64,000 nucleotides of DNA from Treponema sp. (GCA_017449285.1 JAFSJX010000008.1:1-64000); one strand, 5' to 3'. Shown: positions 25,869-35,067, counted from the first letter of the stretch. The notes: generated from the sequence alone by a model not told the origin. A program made the numbers and translations.

Positions 25869-26939
25869 ATGAAAAACAAAGTGGTAATGGCTGCGGGTTT
25901 GCTTTTGCTTGCCGGCAGTTTGTTTGCGTATGACCCGCCGGCTGGCGGACAGAATCATTTGCGTCTTTCTTCACCAATGGCTTTGACGGGCGCAAATTCA
26001 ACTGCGGGCGGTTCGGTCTACGATGTGATTCCGTCTTCGGTTCTGACCAATCCTGCGTTGCCGGCTTTTGAGCAGCGTGTGGTGCTTGACCTTGGCGGAA
26101 CGCTTCTGACTGATAAAAACAAAAATGAGGATGACGGCACATTGGGCGGCGCGTTCCAGCTGGGCATTTCCATTCCGACGCGTTGGTGCGTTCCTACTTT
26201 TATCGCGCAGGGTTTGTTCGCTCCGCTTGTCGATATGCCGCTGGGAAATCACATGGCATTCACCGCGAATCTTTCAAAGGACATCAACGACAAGGTTTCC
26301 GTGGGATTGGGCGCGACATTCGGCGGATTCTGGTACAAAGACATTTCTGACTGGACGTTTGCGGCAAATACGGGCGTGTACTACAACTACGGTGACTTGC
26401 TCTTTATGAAGAACCTTCGCTTTGGCGTAACGCTGATGAATCTTGGAAAAATGTATTCAAAGGCAGAGATGCCGAGCATCAAGGGAAATCTTGCTGACGA
26501 CTGGCCGGGACTTGCGACTCCGCGCGCTGGTGTGGCGGCAAATTTTGTCGATACGGGTGATTTCAGAATCGGTCTTTCATCTGACTTTGCCGCTCCTGCA
26601 TTTCAGAATTTCGTGCTTGACTTGGGCGTTGCATTGGAATACAGCGGACTTAGTTTTGCCACATTCAAGCTGGCTTCTGCATGGGAATACGACGTGCTTG
26701 AATTCTCTGAGGGATGCAAGAACATCATTCCGTCTGTCGGTTTGAGCGTCAAATTCAATTTCAGCGCAAAATCTGATACGCTGGCAAAACGTGGCTGGAA
26801 CGAAAGCGAGATTACGGTGGCGGGCGCATGGCGCAATCTGTACAAGGACATCAACGCATTCTCTGCTGGCGCAGTTCTGAAACTTGGTATGGAAGACAAA
26901 GACCCCCCGGTCATCACTTTGTGGGAGGGAGAAAACTAA
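25869..26939 (+). CDS. Outer membrane beta-barrel protein (PorV/FadL-like)
   Basis: A 356 aa exported protein with signal peptide MKNKVVMAAGLLLLAGSLFA. The body is a run of amphipathic beta strands with aromatic girdles (HMAFTANLSKDINDKVSVGL, NTGVYYNYGDLLF, VGLSVKFNFSAK). Near the mature start is VLTNPALPAFEQR, reminiscent of the NPA motif in FadL/PorV-type barrels and of treponemal UPF0164 proteins. It is coupled tightly to the next gene: its stop is 1 nt before that gene's ATG. This suggests the barrel and the large repeat protein work together at the outer membrane, for example as anchor and surface protein. This is an inference. Confidence 0.7.
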   Translation: MKNKVVMAAGLLLLAGSLFAYDPPAGGQNHLRLSSPMALTGANSTAGGSVYDVIPSSVLTNPALPAFEQRVVLDLGGTLLTDKNKNEDDGTLGGAFQLGISIPTRWCVPTFIAQGLFAPLVDMPLGNHMAFTANLSKDINDKVSVGLGATFGGFWYKDISDWTFAANTGVYYNYGDLLFMKNLRFGVTLMNLGKMYSKAEMPSIKGNLADDWPGLATPRAGVAANFVDTGDFRIGLSSDFAAPAFQNFVLDLGVALEYSGLSFATFKLASAWEYDVLEFSEGCKNIIPSVGLSVKFNFSAKSDTLAKRGWNESEITVAGAWRNLYKDINAFSAGAVLKLGMEDKDPPVITLWEGEN

Positions 26940-26940
26940 T

Positions 26941-29900
26941 ATGAAAAAGATTCTTTTTGCTACATTCTGTGCGACTGTTCTTTCTGCCGCTGTTTTTGCG
27001 GAAAAAGGACCGGTCTATATTTCTCCGAACAACGATGGCGTTCAGGATATTCTGGAAGTTCCCTTGAAAGTCAAGGAAAAACGGTACATAAAGGACTGGA
27101 GTTTTGTCATTTCTGATGAGGTCGGAAATGTTGTCCGCACCATCGGAAATAAGGAAAAGCGAGAGGATAAAGTGACCTTCAAAGGTTTCTTCAAGGCTTT
27201 GTTTACTCCGAAAAGTGGCGTTACCGTTCCCGCTACGCTGACTTGGAATGGCATTATGGATAACGGACAGGTCGCTCCCGATGGAACTTACTATTATACA
27301 TTCACTGCGACCGATGATAACAATAATTCTGCCACGACAAAACCGCTGGCTGTTATTGTGGATAATACCCCTCCTGAGATTGAGTTGCTTCAGCCGTCTG
27401 CGGCGGACAAGATTTTTGGCGAAGGGGCAAAGGCTGTCCTGAAAGTGCGTCAGAGCGGCTCTTTGGAAGACGAATGGCTTGCTGACTTTACCAATGCGGC
27501 GGGAAAAGTTGTCCGCTCATACAAATGGCAGAAGAGCGAGCCGCTTACCTTTGAGTGGAACGGTACTGACGATAACGGCGCACCTCTTCCCGATGGCATC
27601 TACAATTACAAGATTTCTGCGACAGACCGCGCGGGCAATAAGTCAAATCCTGCTGGCATTACCAACTTGATTTATTCTGCGGATAAACCTGCCACAAACA
27701 TCGCTATCAATGGAAACCGCTATTTCTCTCCTGTGGGAACGAATAAGTCGGTTCTTTTTGACGTAAAGATTCCTCTGCCCGATTCACGAAGCGGCAACAA
27801 ACTGACCAACTGGGCGGTTACGATTGTTGACGCTGCGGGAAAAGAATACAAGACATTCAGCGGCACAGATAATCCGCCGTCTTCTATTGAATTTGACGGT
27901 ACGGGTAACGATGGCAAGCAGATTGCTGACGGTTCATATCAGGCGCGTGTAACGGCAAAATATCTGAACGGTTATGAGCCGGACGTGATTAAGTCACCTG
28001 TGTTCATGCTGGATACGGTGGCTCCTGTGGCAAGCCTTAAAACGAGTGACAAGATTTTCAGCCCTGATGGAGATGGAAATCAAGATACAATGACGATTAC
28101 GCAGACATTCGGGGCAAATATCGGCGCTCCTGTTTCCAACTGGACTGGTACGATTACTGATGCGAGCGGAAAAACCGTGCGTACTTTTAACTTTGGCTCA
28201 TATCCTCCGGAAACAGTCTCTTGGGACGGTCTGGACGGTTCTTCTCAACTTGCTTCTGACGGCGATTATACGTATACACTTTCTGCGACAGATGCGGCGG
28301 GCAATGCCTTTAGCGGATCTTCATCAAAATTTGCGCTTGATACCAGCAAGACCGAAGTTATGCTGACCACGAGCGCAGTCGCATTCAATCCTGCGGGAGC
28401 GCGAAACTCGATTCGCCTTACGCCTGTTATGAAATCAGGAAGTTCGGTCAGCCATTACACGCTTTCTATTGTGAACGGCGAAGGAAAAGAAGTCTACAGA
28501 GTTGAGGAAAACCGCGCGCTGCCGGCGAACTTCACTTGGAACGGATTGGGAAGCGATGGTACTCGCTGTGCTGACGGAAAATATGTCGCATTCCTGGAGA
28601 CAAAATCAGCCAACGGCTCAGAGGCGACCGCTCAGACTCAGCCGTTTGCAATTGATACTGTTCCTCCAAAAATTGATTTGAGAGCAGCATATACTTTGTT
28701 CAGTCCCGACATGGACACCAGCAAAGATACGCTCCCGGTTGAGGTGGTGGATTCAACTGACGATAAATGGTCAGGCGCTATTCTTAATGCAAAGGGCAGT
28801 GTAGTCCGCACGTTCGATTGGCAGGGTAAAGTTCCTTCATTTGAATGGGACGGTACAGATGATGCGGGAAATATAGTTCCTGACGGCGCATATCGTCTGG
28901 TGTTCAATGCCGAGGATGATGCTGGAAACAAGGCTTCCGCTGAACTGGGCAATATTGTCGTGGATAATCGTCCTGTGACTGTGTACGTAACCGCAGAATA
29001 TGATGCATTCAGCCCGAACGGAAACGGAAACCGCGACACACAGACCTTTACTATCCGCCCATCTTTGAACGAAGGTATTGAGTCATGGCAGTTTGCTATT
29101 GCGAGCGCAGACGGTAAAGTTGTCCGCTCATGGTCAAATGCTGATTCACCTAATTTGCCTGCAACAATTACATGGGACGGACTTGACGATGGCAAGAACG
29201 ATAAGGATGGCAAAAAACAGGTCGCCGAAGGCGTATTCACAGGAAAACTTTCTGTTGTCTATGCGAAGGGAAACAAAGTAGATACATCATCTACTGCATT
29301 TATCAGTTGTGTTACACCGCCTCAGTTGACTGTTCAGACGGCTACAGAAACAAATTCCGGCTACTTTAGTCCTGATAATGACGGCACCGATGATGACCTG
29401 TTCATTCGTCTGCGGACCGCAACTCCGGTTGGCTTGAAGAACTGGTCATTTACGATTAACGACCCCAACGGACGCAAATTCTGGTCTACGAACGGCAAGG
29501 CTTCAATCACCGAGCAGATGACATGGGATGGACGCTCCAGTAACGGCGAACTGGTTCAGTCTGCAATGGATTATCCGTATGTGTTCACCGCAACGGACAC
29601 ATTGGGCATGACCAGCACGGTAACGGGAAGCATCAACATTGATATTTTGGTTATCCGCGTGGGTGACGTACTCAAGATGGCAGTTCCGTCAATCATTTTC
29701 CGCAGCGACAATGCTGACTTTAAGGTTGAGACTGCTCCTGGAAAGAAAGACGGCGTAACCGCAGAACAGGCGGCAAACAACGAGCGCATTTTGAAACGTA
29801 TCGCACAAATCTTGAACAAGTTTGACACTTATAAGGTAACGATTGTTGGTCACGCAAACCGTACTACGGACAATGAAGAAGAAGAGACAGTGGATAATCC

Positions 29901-30096
29901 GCGCATGTGGGGCCCGGCTCTGATTCCGTTGTCAAAGAAACGTGCGGAATTTGTCAAGGATTATCTTGTTAAGCACAAAGTCAAGGCAGACCGCTTGACA
30001 ACTGATGGCAAAGGCGGACGCGAACCCGTGGCAAATCCGAAAGATGATGCCAACAAATGGAAGAACCGCCGCGTTGAGTTCATCTTGAACAAGTAG
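26941..30096 (+). CDS. Large FlgD-Ig-repeat protein with C-terminal OmpA domain
   Basis: A 1051 aa secreted protein (signal peptide MKKILFATFCATVLSAAVFA). It has about seven repeats of 115-140 residues, each opening with an SPNxDGxxD-like, possibly Ca-binding, motif: YISPNNDGVQD, IFSPDGDGNQD, LFSPDMDTSKD, AFSPNGNGNRD and YFSPDNDGTDD. Each repeat closes with a FlgD-Ig-type strand set (TWNGxxDNG...PDGTYYYTFTATD). The last 110 residues form an OmpA-like peptidoglycan-binding domain (YKVTIVGHANRTT, LSKKRAEFVKDYLVKHKVKA, NRRVEFILNK). It thus likely anchors to peptidoglycan at the C-terminus and extends through or beyond the periplasm. GGGAGG lies ahead of the start. It is the second gene of an operon with the barrel protein. 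Confidence 0.88.
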   Translation: MKKILFATFCATVLSAAVFAEKGPVYISPNNDGVQDILEVPLKVKEKRYIKDWSFVISDEVGNVVRTIGNKEKREDKVTFKGFFKALFTPKSGVTVPATLTWNGIMDNGQVAPDGTYYYTFTATDDNNNSATTKPLAVIVDNTPPEIELLQPSAADKIFGEGAKAVLKVRQSGSLEDEWLADFTNAAGKVVRSYKWQKSEPLTFEWNGTDDNGAPLPDGIYNYKISATDRAGNKSNPAGITNLIYSADKPATNIAINGNRYFSPVGTNKSVLFDVKIPLPDSRSGNKLTNWAVTIVDAAGKEYKTFSGTDNPPSSIEFDGTGNDGKQIADGSYQARVTAKYLNGYEPDVIKSPVFMLDTVAPVASLKTSDKIFSPDGDGNQDTMTITQTFGANIGAPVSNWTGTITDASGKTVRTFNFGSYPPETVSWDGLDGSSQLASDGDYTYTLSATDAAGNAFSGSSSKFALDTSKTEVMLTTSAVAFNPAGARNSIRLTPVMKSGSSVSHYTLSIVNGEGKEVYRVEENRALPANFTWNGLGSDGTRCADGKYVAFLETKSANGSEATAQTQPFAIDTVPPKIDLRAAYTLFSPDMDTSKDTLPVEVVDSTDDKWSGAILNAKGSVVRTFDWQGKVPSFEWDGTDDAGNIVPDGAYRLVFNAEDDAGNKASAELGNIVVDNRPVTVYVTAEYDAFSPNGNGNRDTQTFTIRPSLNEGIESWQFAIASADGKVVRSWSNADSPNLPATITWDGLDDGKNDKDGKKQVAEGVFTGKLSVVYAKGNKVDTSSTAFISCVTPPQLTVQTATETNSGYFSPDNDGTDDDLFIRLRTATPVGLKNWSFTINDPNGRKFWSTNGKASITEQMTWDGRSSNGELVQSAMDYPYVFTATDTLGMTSTVTGSINIDILVIRVGDVLKMAVPSIIFRSDNADFKVETAPGKKDGVTAEQAANNERILKRIAQILNKFDTYKVTIVGHANRTTDNEEEETVDNPRMWGPALIPLSKKRAEFVKDYLVKHKVKADRLTTDGKGGREPVANPKDDANKWKNRRVEFILNK

Positions 30097-30126
30097 CCTC
30101 AAGATTCAATAGGATTAAAAAATAAA

Positions 30127-30170
30127 AAAGGATGCATGAGGATATGTCCCGTGCGTCCTTTTTTTTGTTA
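30127..30170. terminator. Bidirectional intrinsic terminator
   Basis: GGATGCAT / GTGCGTCC stem (about 9 bp with G-U pairs) preceded by A-rich sequence and followed by TTTTTTTTG. It separates the convergent OmpA-repeat and thioesterase genes. Confidence 0.85.
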
Positions 30171-30215
30171 ATCCTGTCAGAGTTCTGCATCTGTGTGCTT
30201 TTTTTGAATAACGGA

Positions 30216-30623
30216 CTATGCTGTCAGTTCTTTGAGCGTCTTGTAGAAATCGGGGTATTCTTTTTGCAGAATCATGGGGCTGTTGTTTTTGATGAAGCAG
30301 TGGGTCGTGGTGGCGGTGCAGACAAGTTTTTCTTCACACATAATCTTGTATGCGAGTTTCAGACGGACGGCGGAAAGTTGCTCAATCGTCACATAAATTG
30401 TCAGCACATCGGGGAACGTCGTCGAATGTTTGTAGTCGCAAGTAAGCGCAAGCACGGGGGAAATAATTCCCTCTTCTTCCATTTTCGCATAGCCCCAGCC
30501 AATCTTGTCAAGAAAGTCAATGCGTGCCTCTTCCAAAAAACGCAGGTAGTTTGAATGATGAGTCACCTGCATTTTGTCCGTCTCGTAATACTGTACCTTG
30601 TGGGTGTAAGGTTTGATTTCCAT
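30216..30623 (-). CDS. Hotdog-fold acyl-CoA thioesterase (YbgC/4-HBT family)
   Basis: A 135 aa hotdog enzyme that hydrolyses acyl-CoA or acyl-ACP. The catalytic Asp lies in YYETDKMQVTHHSNYLRFLEEARIDFL, the 4-HBT family signature. The later SAVRLKLAYKIMCEEKLVCT strand is also typical. Length is normal. AAGGA is upstream and the gene begins 25 nt after the stop of ybaK, so it is probably co-transcribed with it. The acyl substrate is unknown. Confidence 0.88.
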   Translation of the reverse strand: MEIKPYTHKVQYYETDKMQVTHHSNYLRFLEEARIDFLDKIGWGYAKMEEEGIISPVLALTCDYKHSTTFPDVLTIYVTIEQLSAVRLKLAYKIMCEEKLVCTATTTHCFIKNNSPMILQKEYPDFYKTLKELTA

Positions 30624-30648
30624 AGTTTTCTCTTTTTTCCTTGACCTT

Positions 30649-31119
30649 TTATTCTTTTATTTTTGAAACATCTACCCATTCTTTTGCGTTTGAGTATTTC
30701 GCCAAATCGGGGATAGTAAGTTCAATTGCGCTGTTTGAAGAGCCTGCGGCGGGAAATACCGTCTCAAAACGCTTCAGGCTTTCGTCCAGATAGACTTTTA
30801 CGCTGTCGGGAACGGCAAACGGGCAGACTCCGCCGGGCGCATGCCCCACAAGCGAATCCAATTCTTCCGCCGTGAGCATTTTTGCCTTGCACCCAAATTT
30901 GTGCCGGTACTTTGCGTTGTCGATTTTTGTGTCGCCGGCAGTCACAATCAGAATTGCGTCGCCATCTACTATAAAACTAAGCGTCTTTGCAATCCGCGCG
31001 CCCTCTGTGTGCAAAGCCTTTGCCGCTAGTTCCACCGTTGCGCTCGATTCGTCCAGCTCAATAATCTTGTCGCGCATTCCGAAGTGGTCAAAATACGCCT
31101 TCACTTTTTCAACAGCCAT
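30649..31119 (-). CDS. YbaK/ProX-type aminoacyl-tRNA deacylase
   Basis: A 156 aa editing-domain protein that hydrolyses mischarged tRNA (Cys-tRNA-Pro or a similar substrate) in trans. Features are the KTLSFIVDGDAILIVTAGD core, the YRHKFGCKAKMLTAEEL segment, and the VGHAPGGVCPFAVPDSV loop that forms the active site. The start at 31119 is chosen from family length and because the -10 TATACT ends 7 nt before it; the longer frame upstream would read through that promoter. It is the first gene of a pair with the thioesterase. Confidence 0.9.
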   Translation of the reverse strand: MAVEKVKAYFDHFGMRDKIIELDESSATVELAAKALHTEGARIAKTLSFIVDGDAILIVTAGDTKIDNAKYRHKFGCKAKMLTAEELDSLVGHAPGGVCPFAVPDSVKVYLDESLKRFETVFPAAGSSNSAIELTIPDLAKYSNAKEWVDVSKIKE

Positions 31120-31142
31120 AGGGAGAGTATAACAAATTGCAG

Positions 31143-31170
31143 AAAAAAAGAAAACCGCCACGGATGGCGG
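31143..31170 (-). terminator. Terminator of the SDR gene
   Basis: Read on the minus strand: CCGCCA-TCCG-TGGCGG stem followed by TTTTCTTTTTTT. It also sits just upstream of the ybaK promoter. Confidence 0.75.
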
Positions 31171-31182
31171 CTGAAAGGCCAA

Positions 31183-31266
31183 GACAGAAATGCCAAAGCA
31201 TTTCTGTCGGGTTTCGTTTCGCCACGGATGGCTTTTATAGAATACACCGCCATGGACGGCGAAACG
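31183..31266. repeat. Cluster of inverted repeats
   Basis: A perfect 11-bp hairpin GACAGAAATGC-CAAA-GCATTTCTGTC (31183-31208) is followed by a larger imperfect palindrome between GTTTCGCC (31213) and GGCGAAAC (31266). No U-run follows. It may be a repeat element or an mRNA 3' stabiliser. Confidence 0.6.
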
Positions 31267-31274
31267 AATACCCC

Positions 31275-32048
31275 TTACATTGACGTATATCCGCCGTCAA
31301 CGGGGAGGGCTACGCCTGTTACGTATGCGGAACTGGGAGATGCGAGAAAAATTGCCGCGCTGTCCAGTTCGCCTTCGTTTCCGTAGCGGGAAAGCGGAAT
31401 CATCGTTTGGGCATTCTGCTGGAAGAAGTCAGAGTCCAGCGTTTCCTTGGTGAGCGGGCTGTAGAAGTAGCCAGGGCAGATTGCGTTTACGGTGATGTTG
31501 TATTTGCCCCATTCGCTTGCAAGACCACGGGTAAGGTTCACTACACCGCCTTTTGCCGCATGATACGGTGAGCAGGGAGCGACTTTGTTTCCGACCAAGC
31601 CGTACATTGACGCAATGTTGATGATTCTGCCGTATTTTGCGGGAATCATCGCATGTTTTGCCACTGCACGAGCCATGCGGAATGAGCCGAATAAGTCAAT
31701 GTTCACCTCATTATAGAACTGGTCATCGGTGATGTCCTCTGCGGGAGCGACCGCGCCTGTTCCTGCGTTGTTAATCAGAATGTCGATTCTCTTGAATTTG
31801 TCAAGGATTATTTTGACAGCATTTTCTACCGCAGCGGTGTCGGTAATGTCACAGCGAACAGCCAAAGTCTCTACGCCATAGGTTTCTTTGATTTCCTTTG
31901 CGACGGCTTCAATCATCTCCTGACGGCGGGCAATCGCAACGATGTTCGCACCCTGATTTGCCAATGCCTTTGCCATCTGTACGCCCAAGCCTGTTGAGCA
32001 GCCAGTTACAACCGCTACTTGTCCTTTCAAATCGAAATAATTCTTCAT
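31275..32048 (-). CDS. Short-chain dehydrogenase/reductase (gluconate 5-dehydrogenase-like)
   Basis: A 257 aa NAD(P)-dependent oxidoreductase with a classical SDR fold: TGCSTGLG cofactor loop near residue 15, NNAG at about 90, catalytic Ser in INIASMYG, and YHAAK (Tyr-x3-Lys). The C-terminus has PLPVDGGYTSM. The opening FDLKGQVAVVTG resembles gluconate 5-dehydrogenases and FabG-like sugar reductases; the exact substrate is not determinable. AAGGAG lies 6 nt before the ATG. It is monocistronic, divergent from purM. Confidence 0.88.
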   Translation of the reverse strand: MKNYFDLKGQVAVVTGCSTGLGVQMAKALANQGANIVAIARRQEMIEAVAKEIKETYGVETLAVRCDITDTAAVENAVKIILDKFKRIDILINNAGTGAVAPAEDITDDQFYNEVNIDLFGSFRMARAVAKHAMIPAKYGRIINIASMYGLVGNKVAPCSPYHAAKGGVVNLTRGLASEWGKYNITVNAICPGYFYSPLTKETLDSDFFQQNAQTMIPLSRYGNEGELDSAAIFLASPSSAYVTGVALPVDGGYTSM

Positions 32049-32172
32049 TTCGTATCTCCTTAAAAATCTCTCTTAAGCATAAGTATACCATATTTTCCAT
32101 TTTTAGGCAATTTAAAAGAAGAAAATGTCAGGACATACGCATTTGAAAACCTTTGTCATGTCACTTACACTC

Positions 32173-32201
32173 TTGCCCGTGGACAAAAAAATTGCTACTA
32201 T
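32173..32201 (+). promoter_or_regulatory. purM promoter
   Basis: TTGCCC (32173-32178), 17 nt, TACTAT (32196-32201), then a short leader with GGAG before the ATG at 32230. Confidence 0.6.
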
Positions 32202-32229
32202 ATATTGAATACACTCTACGGAGACCATA

Positions 32230-33348
32230 ATGGCAAAGACAATTGACTACAAGGATTCCGGCGTTGATGTTGAGGAAGGCTACAACGCGGTAAATGAATA
32301 CAAGGTACACGCAAAACGGACGGCGATTCCGGGCTTGCTGACTGAACTGGGCAGTTTTAATGGCATGTTCGAGATTCCCAAGGGCTTCAAAGAGCCTGTC
32401 ATGGTGAGCGGAACTGACGGCGTGGGAACAAAACTTGACATCGCGTTCCAGCTCAAAAAATATGACACGGTTGGCATTGACTGCGTTGCGATGAGCGTGA
32501 ACGACATTCTCTGTTCGGGCGTGCAGACGCTGTTCTTTTTGGATTACGTTGCCTGTGGTGAACTGGATGCGAAGGTTGCGGGAGAACTGGTCAAGGGAGT
32601 GGCTGACGGCTGCGTGGACACGGGATGCGCGCTCCTTGGCGGCGAGACTGCGGAAATGCCGGGCTTCTACGACAAGGGGAAATACGATTTGGCTGGCTTT
32701 GGCGTTGGTGTTGGCGAAAAAAGCGAGATGATTACGGGAAAGGCGATTGCAAAAGGCGATGTGCTTGTCGGGCTTTCTTCCACCGGCCCGCATTCAAACG
32801 GCTATTCGCTCATCCGAAAACTTGTCACCGATTTTGACACGCCCTTTGGCTCGGACGGAAAGACAATCGGCGAAGTTCTTCTGACTCCGACGCGCATTTA
32901 CGTTCGCCCTGTGATGGACGCGCTCAAGACATTTGGAAAGGCGATTCACGGCATGGTTCACATCACTGGCGGCGGATTTTACGAGAACGTGCCGCGCATG
33001 TACGCAAAGACCGAGCCGGGCAAAAAGCAACTGATTTCCGTGATTAACAGGAATTCGTGGGAAAAGCCTGCGATTTTTGATGAGCTGATTAGGCGTGGCG
33101 CAGACCCGGAGGGCGTGTGGGGTACGTTCAACATGGGAATCGGTTTTGTGCTTGCCGTTTCTGCCGACAAAGCGGATGAGATTGTGGCGCACTTCAACAA
33201 ACATGCAGCCTCGTTTGCCACGGACGTGTACAAAAAACTTGGCGTTCCCGACATGAAGGCATACAAAATCGGCTACGTGGACGAAAGCGACAGGGATTTA
33301 GGCGCAGACCTCAAGGGAAGCCACGAAGCGACGCGGCTGGTAGACTAG
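32230..33348 (+). CDS. purM: Phosphoribosylformylglycinamidine cyclo-ligase (AIR synthetase)
   Basis: ATP-dependent ring closure of FGAM to aminoimidazole ribotide in purine synthesis. The 372 aa protein has VSGTDGVGTKLDIAF, the DCVAMSVNDILCSG ATP-binding region, GCALLGGETAEMPGFY, and GLSSTGPHSNGYSLIR. HITGGGFYENVPR is near the C-terminus. It is slightly longer than E. coli PurM (345 aa). GGAG is present before the start. purN follows after a 147 nt spacer filled by a palindromic repeat. Confidence 0.96.
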   Translation: MAKTIDYKDSGVDVEEGYNAVNEYKVHAKRTAIPGLLTELGSFNGMFEIPKGFKEPVMVSGTDGVGTKLDIAFQLKKYDTVGIDCVAMSVNDILCSGVQTLFFLDYVACGELDAKVAGELVKGVADGCVDTGCALLGGETAEMPGFYDKGKYDLAGFGVGVGEKSEMITGKAIAKGDVLVGLSSTGPHSNGYSLIRKLVTDFDTPFGSDGKTIGEVLLTPTRIYVRPVMDALKTFGKAIHGMVHITGGGFYENVPRMYAKTEPGKKQLISVINRNSWEKPAIFDELIRRGADPEGVWGTFNMGIGFVLAVSADKADEIVAHFNKHAASFATDVYKKLGVPDMKAYKIGYVDESDRDLGADLKGSHEATRLVD

Positions 33349-33355
33349 TGCGGAG

Positions 33356-33475
33356 TAGGGGCGTTCCCGCTTTCAGCGGTCGGGCTTTTCGCACTTCCGC
33401 GCTAGATGCGCTCCATTCTTCGTTCGACAAAGCCGAACGAAGAACGCCTTCGGCGGTGCTACAATCCCTAACGCA
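33356..33475. repeat. Dispersed repeat family B, copy 1
   Basis: GC-rich palindromic sequence with words CGGGCTTTTC, TTCCGCGCTA, GCGCTCCATTC and AATCCCTAACGCA. All recur with small changes at 47638-47749. It fills the purM-purN spacer. Confidence 0.65.
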
Positions 33476-33495
33476 TGGATGTGGAGAATAATTTT

Positions 33496-34125
33496 ATGAA
33501 CATAGCGGTACTGGTTTCTGGTGGCGGAACGAATTTGCAGGCGTTGATTGACTACGAAAAATCTCATTCCGAATGCCCGTATCATATTGTCATCGTGATT
33601 GCGGACACAAAAAAGGCATTCGCTCTGGAGCGGGCCAAAAAAGCGGGCATTGCCACCGAAATTGTCTCTCCGTTTGCCGTTTTGGGCGCGGAGAAGGCGA
33701 AAGAGGCAGACAAGGAAGAAAAGCGCGAGGCAGTCTCAAACGCTGCCCTTGCCGCCGCAAAAAAAGCGGGTGCGGACGCAATAGTGCTTGCGGGCTGGCT
33801 CACCGTACTTTCCGGCAACATCATCACCGAATACAGTGGGCGGATTGTCAACCTGCATCCCGCGCTCCTTCCCAAATTTGGCGGCGTAGGCATGTGGGGG
33901 CATTTCGTGCATGAGGCTGTTCTTGCCGCCCATGAGACCGAAAGCGGCTGTACCGTGCATCTGGTGGACGCGGGCTGCGACACGGGTAAAATCCTCGTGC
34001 AGAAAAAAGTGCCCGTCATGCCGGACGACACACCCGATACGCTGTATGCCCGCATTGCTCCGCATGAGCATGAGGCAATGGTTGAGGGCGTGTGCCTTCT
34101 TGCAAAACAGATTGTCGCTGGCTGA
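33496..34125 (+). CDS. purN: Phosphoribosylglycinamide formyltransferase
   Basis: Transfers formyl from 10-formyl-THF to GAR. The 209 aa protein has LVSGGGTNLQALIDY, a catalytic Asn-x-His in IVNLHPALLPKFGG, and the Asp in LVDAGCDTGKILVQ. An insertion rich in Lys and Glu (EKAKEADKEEKREA) after residue 65 is slightly unusual. ATG 33496 is chosen over an in-frame ATG at 33475 because GGAG lies 9 nt before it and the family begins at MNIAVLVSG. The formyl donor links it to GlyA. Confidence 0.94.
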   Translation: MNIAVLVSGGGTNLQALIDYEKSHSECPYHIVIVIADTKKAFALERAKKAGIATEIVSPFAVLGAEKAKEADKEEKREAVSNAALAAAKKAGADAIVLAGWLTVLSGNIITEYSGRIVNLHPALLPKFGGVGMWGHFVHEAVLAAHETESGCTVHLVDAGCDTGKILVQKKVPVMPDDTPDTLYARIAPHEHEAMVEGVCLLAKQIVAG

Positions 34126-34221
34126 GCATCGGCGGCGATAGTGATACGATTTGCACGATTACAAAAGTATTTTACGCACTGAAAACAATCCTGCGGGCGT
34201 GACGGGCTTCGTTCTTCTCCG

Positions 34222-35067
34222 CTAGTCTGCAATGCGATAGCCACCGCCAGACACAGCGATGAGATTTTCCGCCACCAGTTTGTCGGCGGCGCGTTCCAGA
34301 CGGGCGATGTCGATTTTTTCATAAAGCGAAATCTGGTTCAGCGTGGCAGACGGATTTTTTGCAAGACAGCGCAGGATAGCCCCACGCGCCTGGCGGAGCG
34401 AGCCTTCAAAGCGCGACTGTCTTGTGTACTGGCGGGATTTTCGGGAAGGATTCGTCACTTTTTTCTTTAAGTCCGCGCCGTAATCCATAAGGGCGTAATA
34501 CCATTCGCGCGGATTCGTTCTGTCCAGCGTCTGCTCCACAAGCGGGGCAATTTCTGTGTCGTCAATTTTTTTGCCCGTGTCCGTAAGCGCGGTGTCCGAA
34601 AAAAAAGTGTGAATGAACACGGAACGGATATTCGTTTCGATAAATACATTCGGCTGATTGAAAGCAAAGGTGCTGACCGCGCCCGCCGTGTATGGACCGA
34701 TTCCAGAAAGCGATTGCAGTTCTTCCACGCTGCGGGGAAAAACGCCGCCAAAATCATCACAGACTGCCTTGCACGCTTTTTGCAAAAAGACCGCACGACG
34801 GTTGTAGCCCAGCCCCACCCAATGCGAAAGCACTTCCGAAAGCGGCGCGTCTGCAAGTGCCTGTGCCGTGGGAAAAGCCGCCATCCATTCCTCAAATTTG
34901 GGAACGACGCGCAACGTTTGTGTCTGCTGCAACATCATCTCAGAGACAAGCACGGTATATGGATCGGATATTCCGCGCCACGCAAAATCGCGCTTATGTT
35001 CGCGGTAAAACGCCCAGATTTCATTCTGAAAAGAGATGATTTCGTCTGGAAGAAGCGTGAGAATCAT
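34222..35067 (-). CDS. mutY: A/G-specific adenine DNA glycosylase-like HhH-GPD protein lacking Fe-S cysteines
   Basis: A 281 aa DNA repair glycosylase of the MutY/Nth superfamily. E43 in SEMMLQQTQT is the catalytic Glu of MutY. The helix-hairpin-helix is LQSLSGIGPYTAGAV. Two oddities are seen. The position of the catalytic Asp (LDGNVKRV in E. coli) reads VFIETNIRSV, with Glu at residue 144. The segment that normally carries four [4Fe-4S] cysteines is DYGADLKKKVTNPSRKSRQY, without Cys. The C-terminal MutT-like domain that reads 8-oxoG is absent, replaced by a short winged-helix-like tail. It overlaps apt by 4 nt. The substrate is probably A opposite 8-oxoG, but this is unproven. Confidence 0.8.
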   Translation of the reverse strand: MILTLLPDEIISFQNEIWAFYREHKRDFAWRGISDPYTVLVSEMMLQQTQTLRVVPKFEEWMAAFPTAQALADAPLSEVLSHWVGLGYNRRAVFLQKACKAVCDDFGGVFPRSVEELQSLSGIGPYTAGAVSTFAFNQPNVFIETNIRSVFIHTFFSDTALTDTGKKIDDTEIAPLVEQTLDRTNPREWYYALMDYGADLKKKVTNPSRKSRQYTRQSRFEGSLRQARGAILRCLAKNPSATLNQISLYEKIDIARLERAADKLVAENLIAVSGGGYRIAD

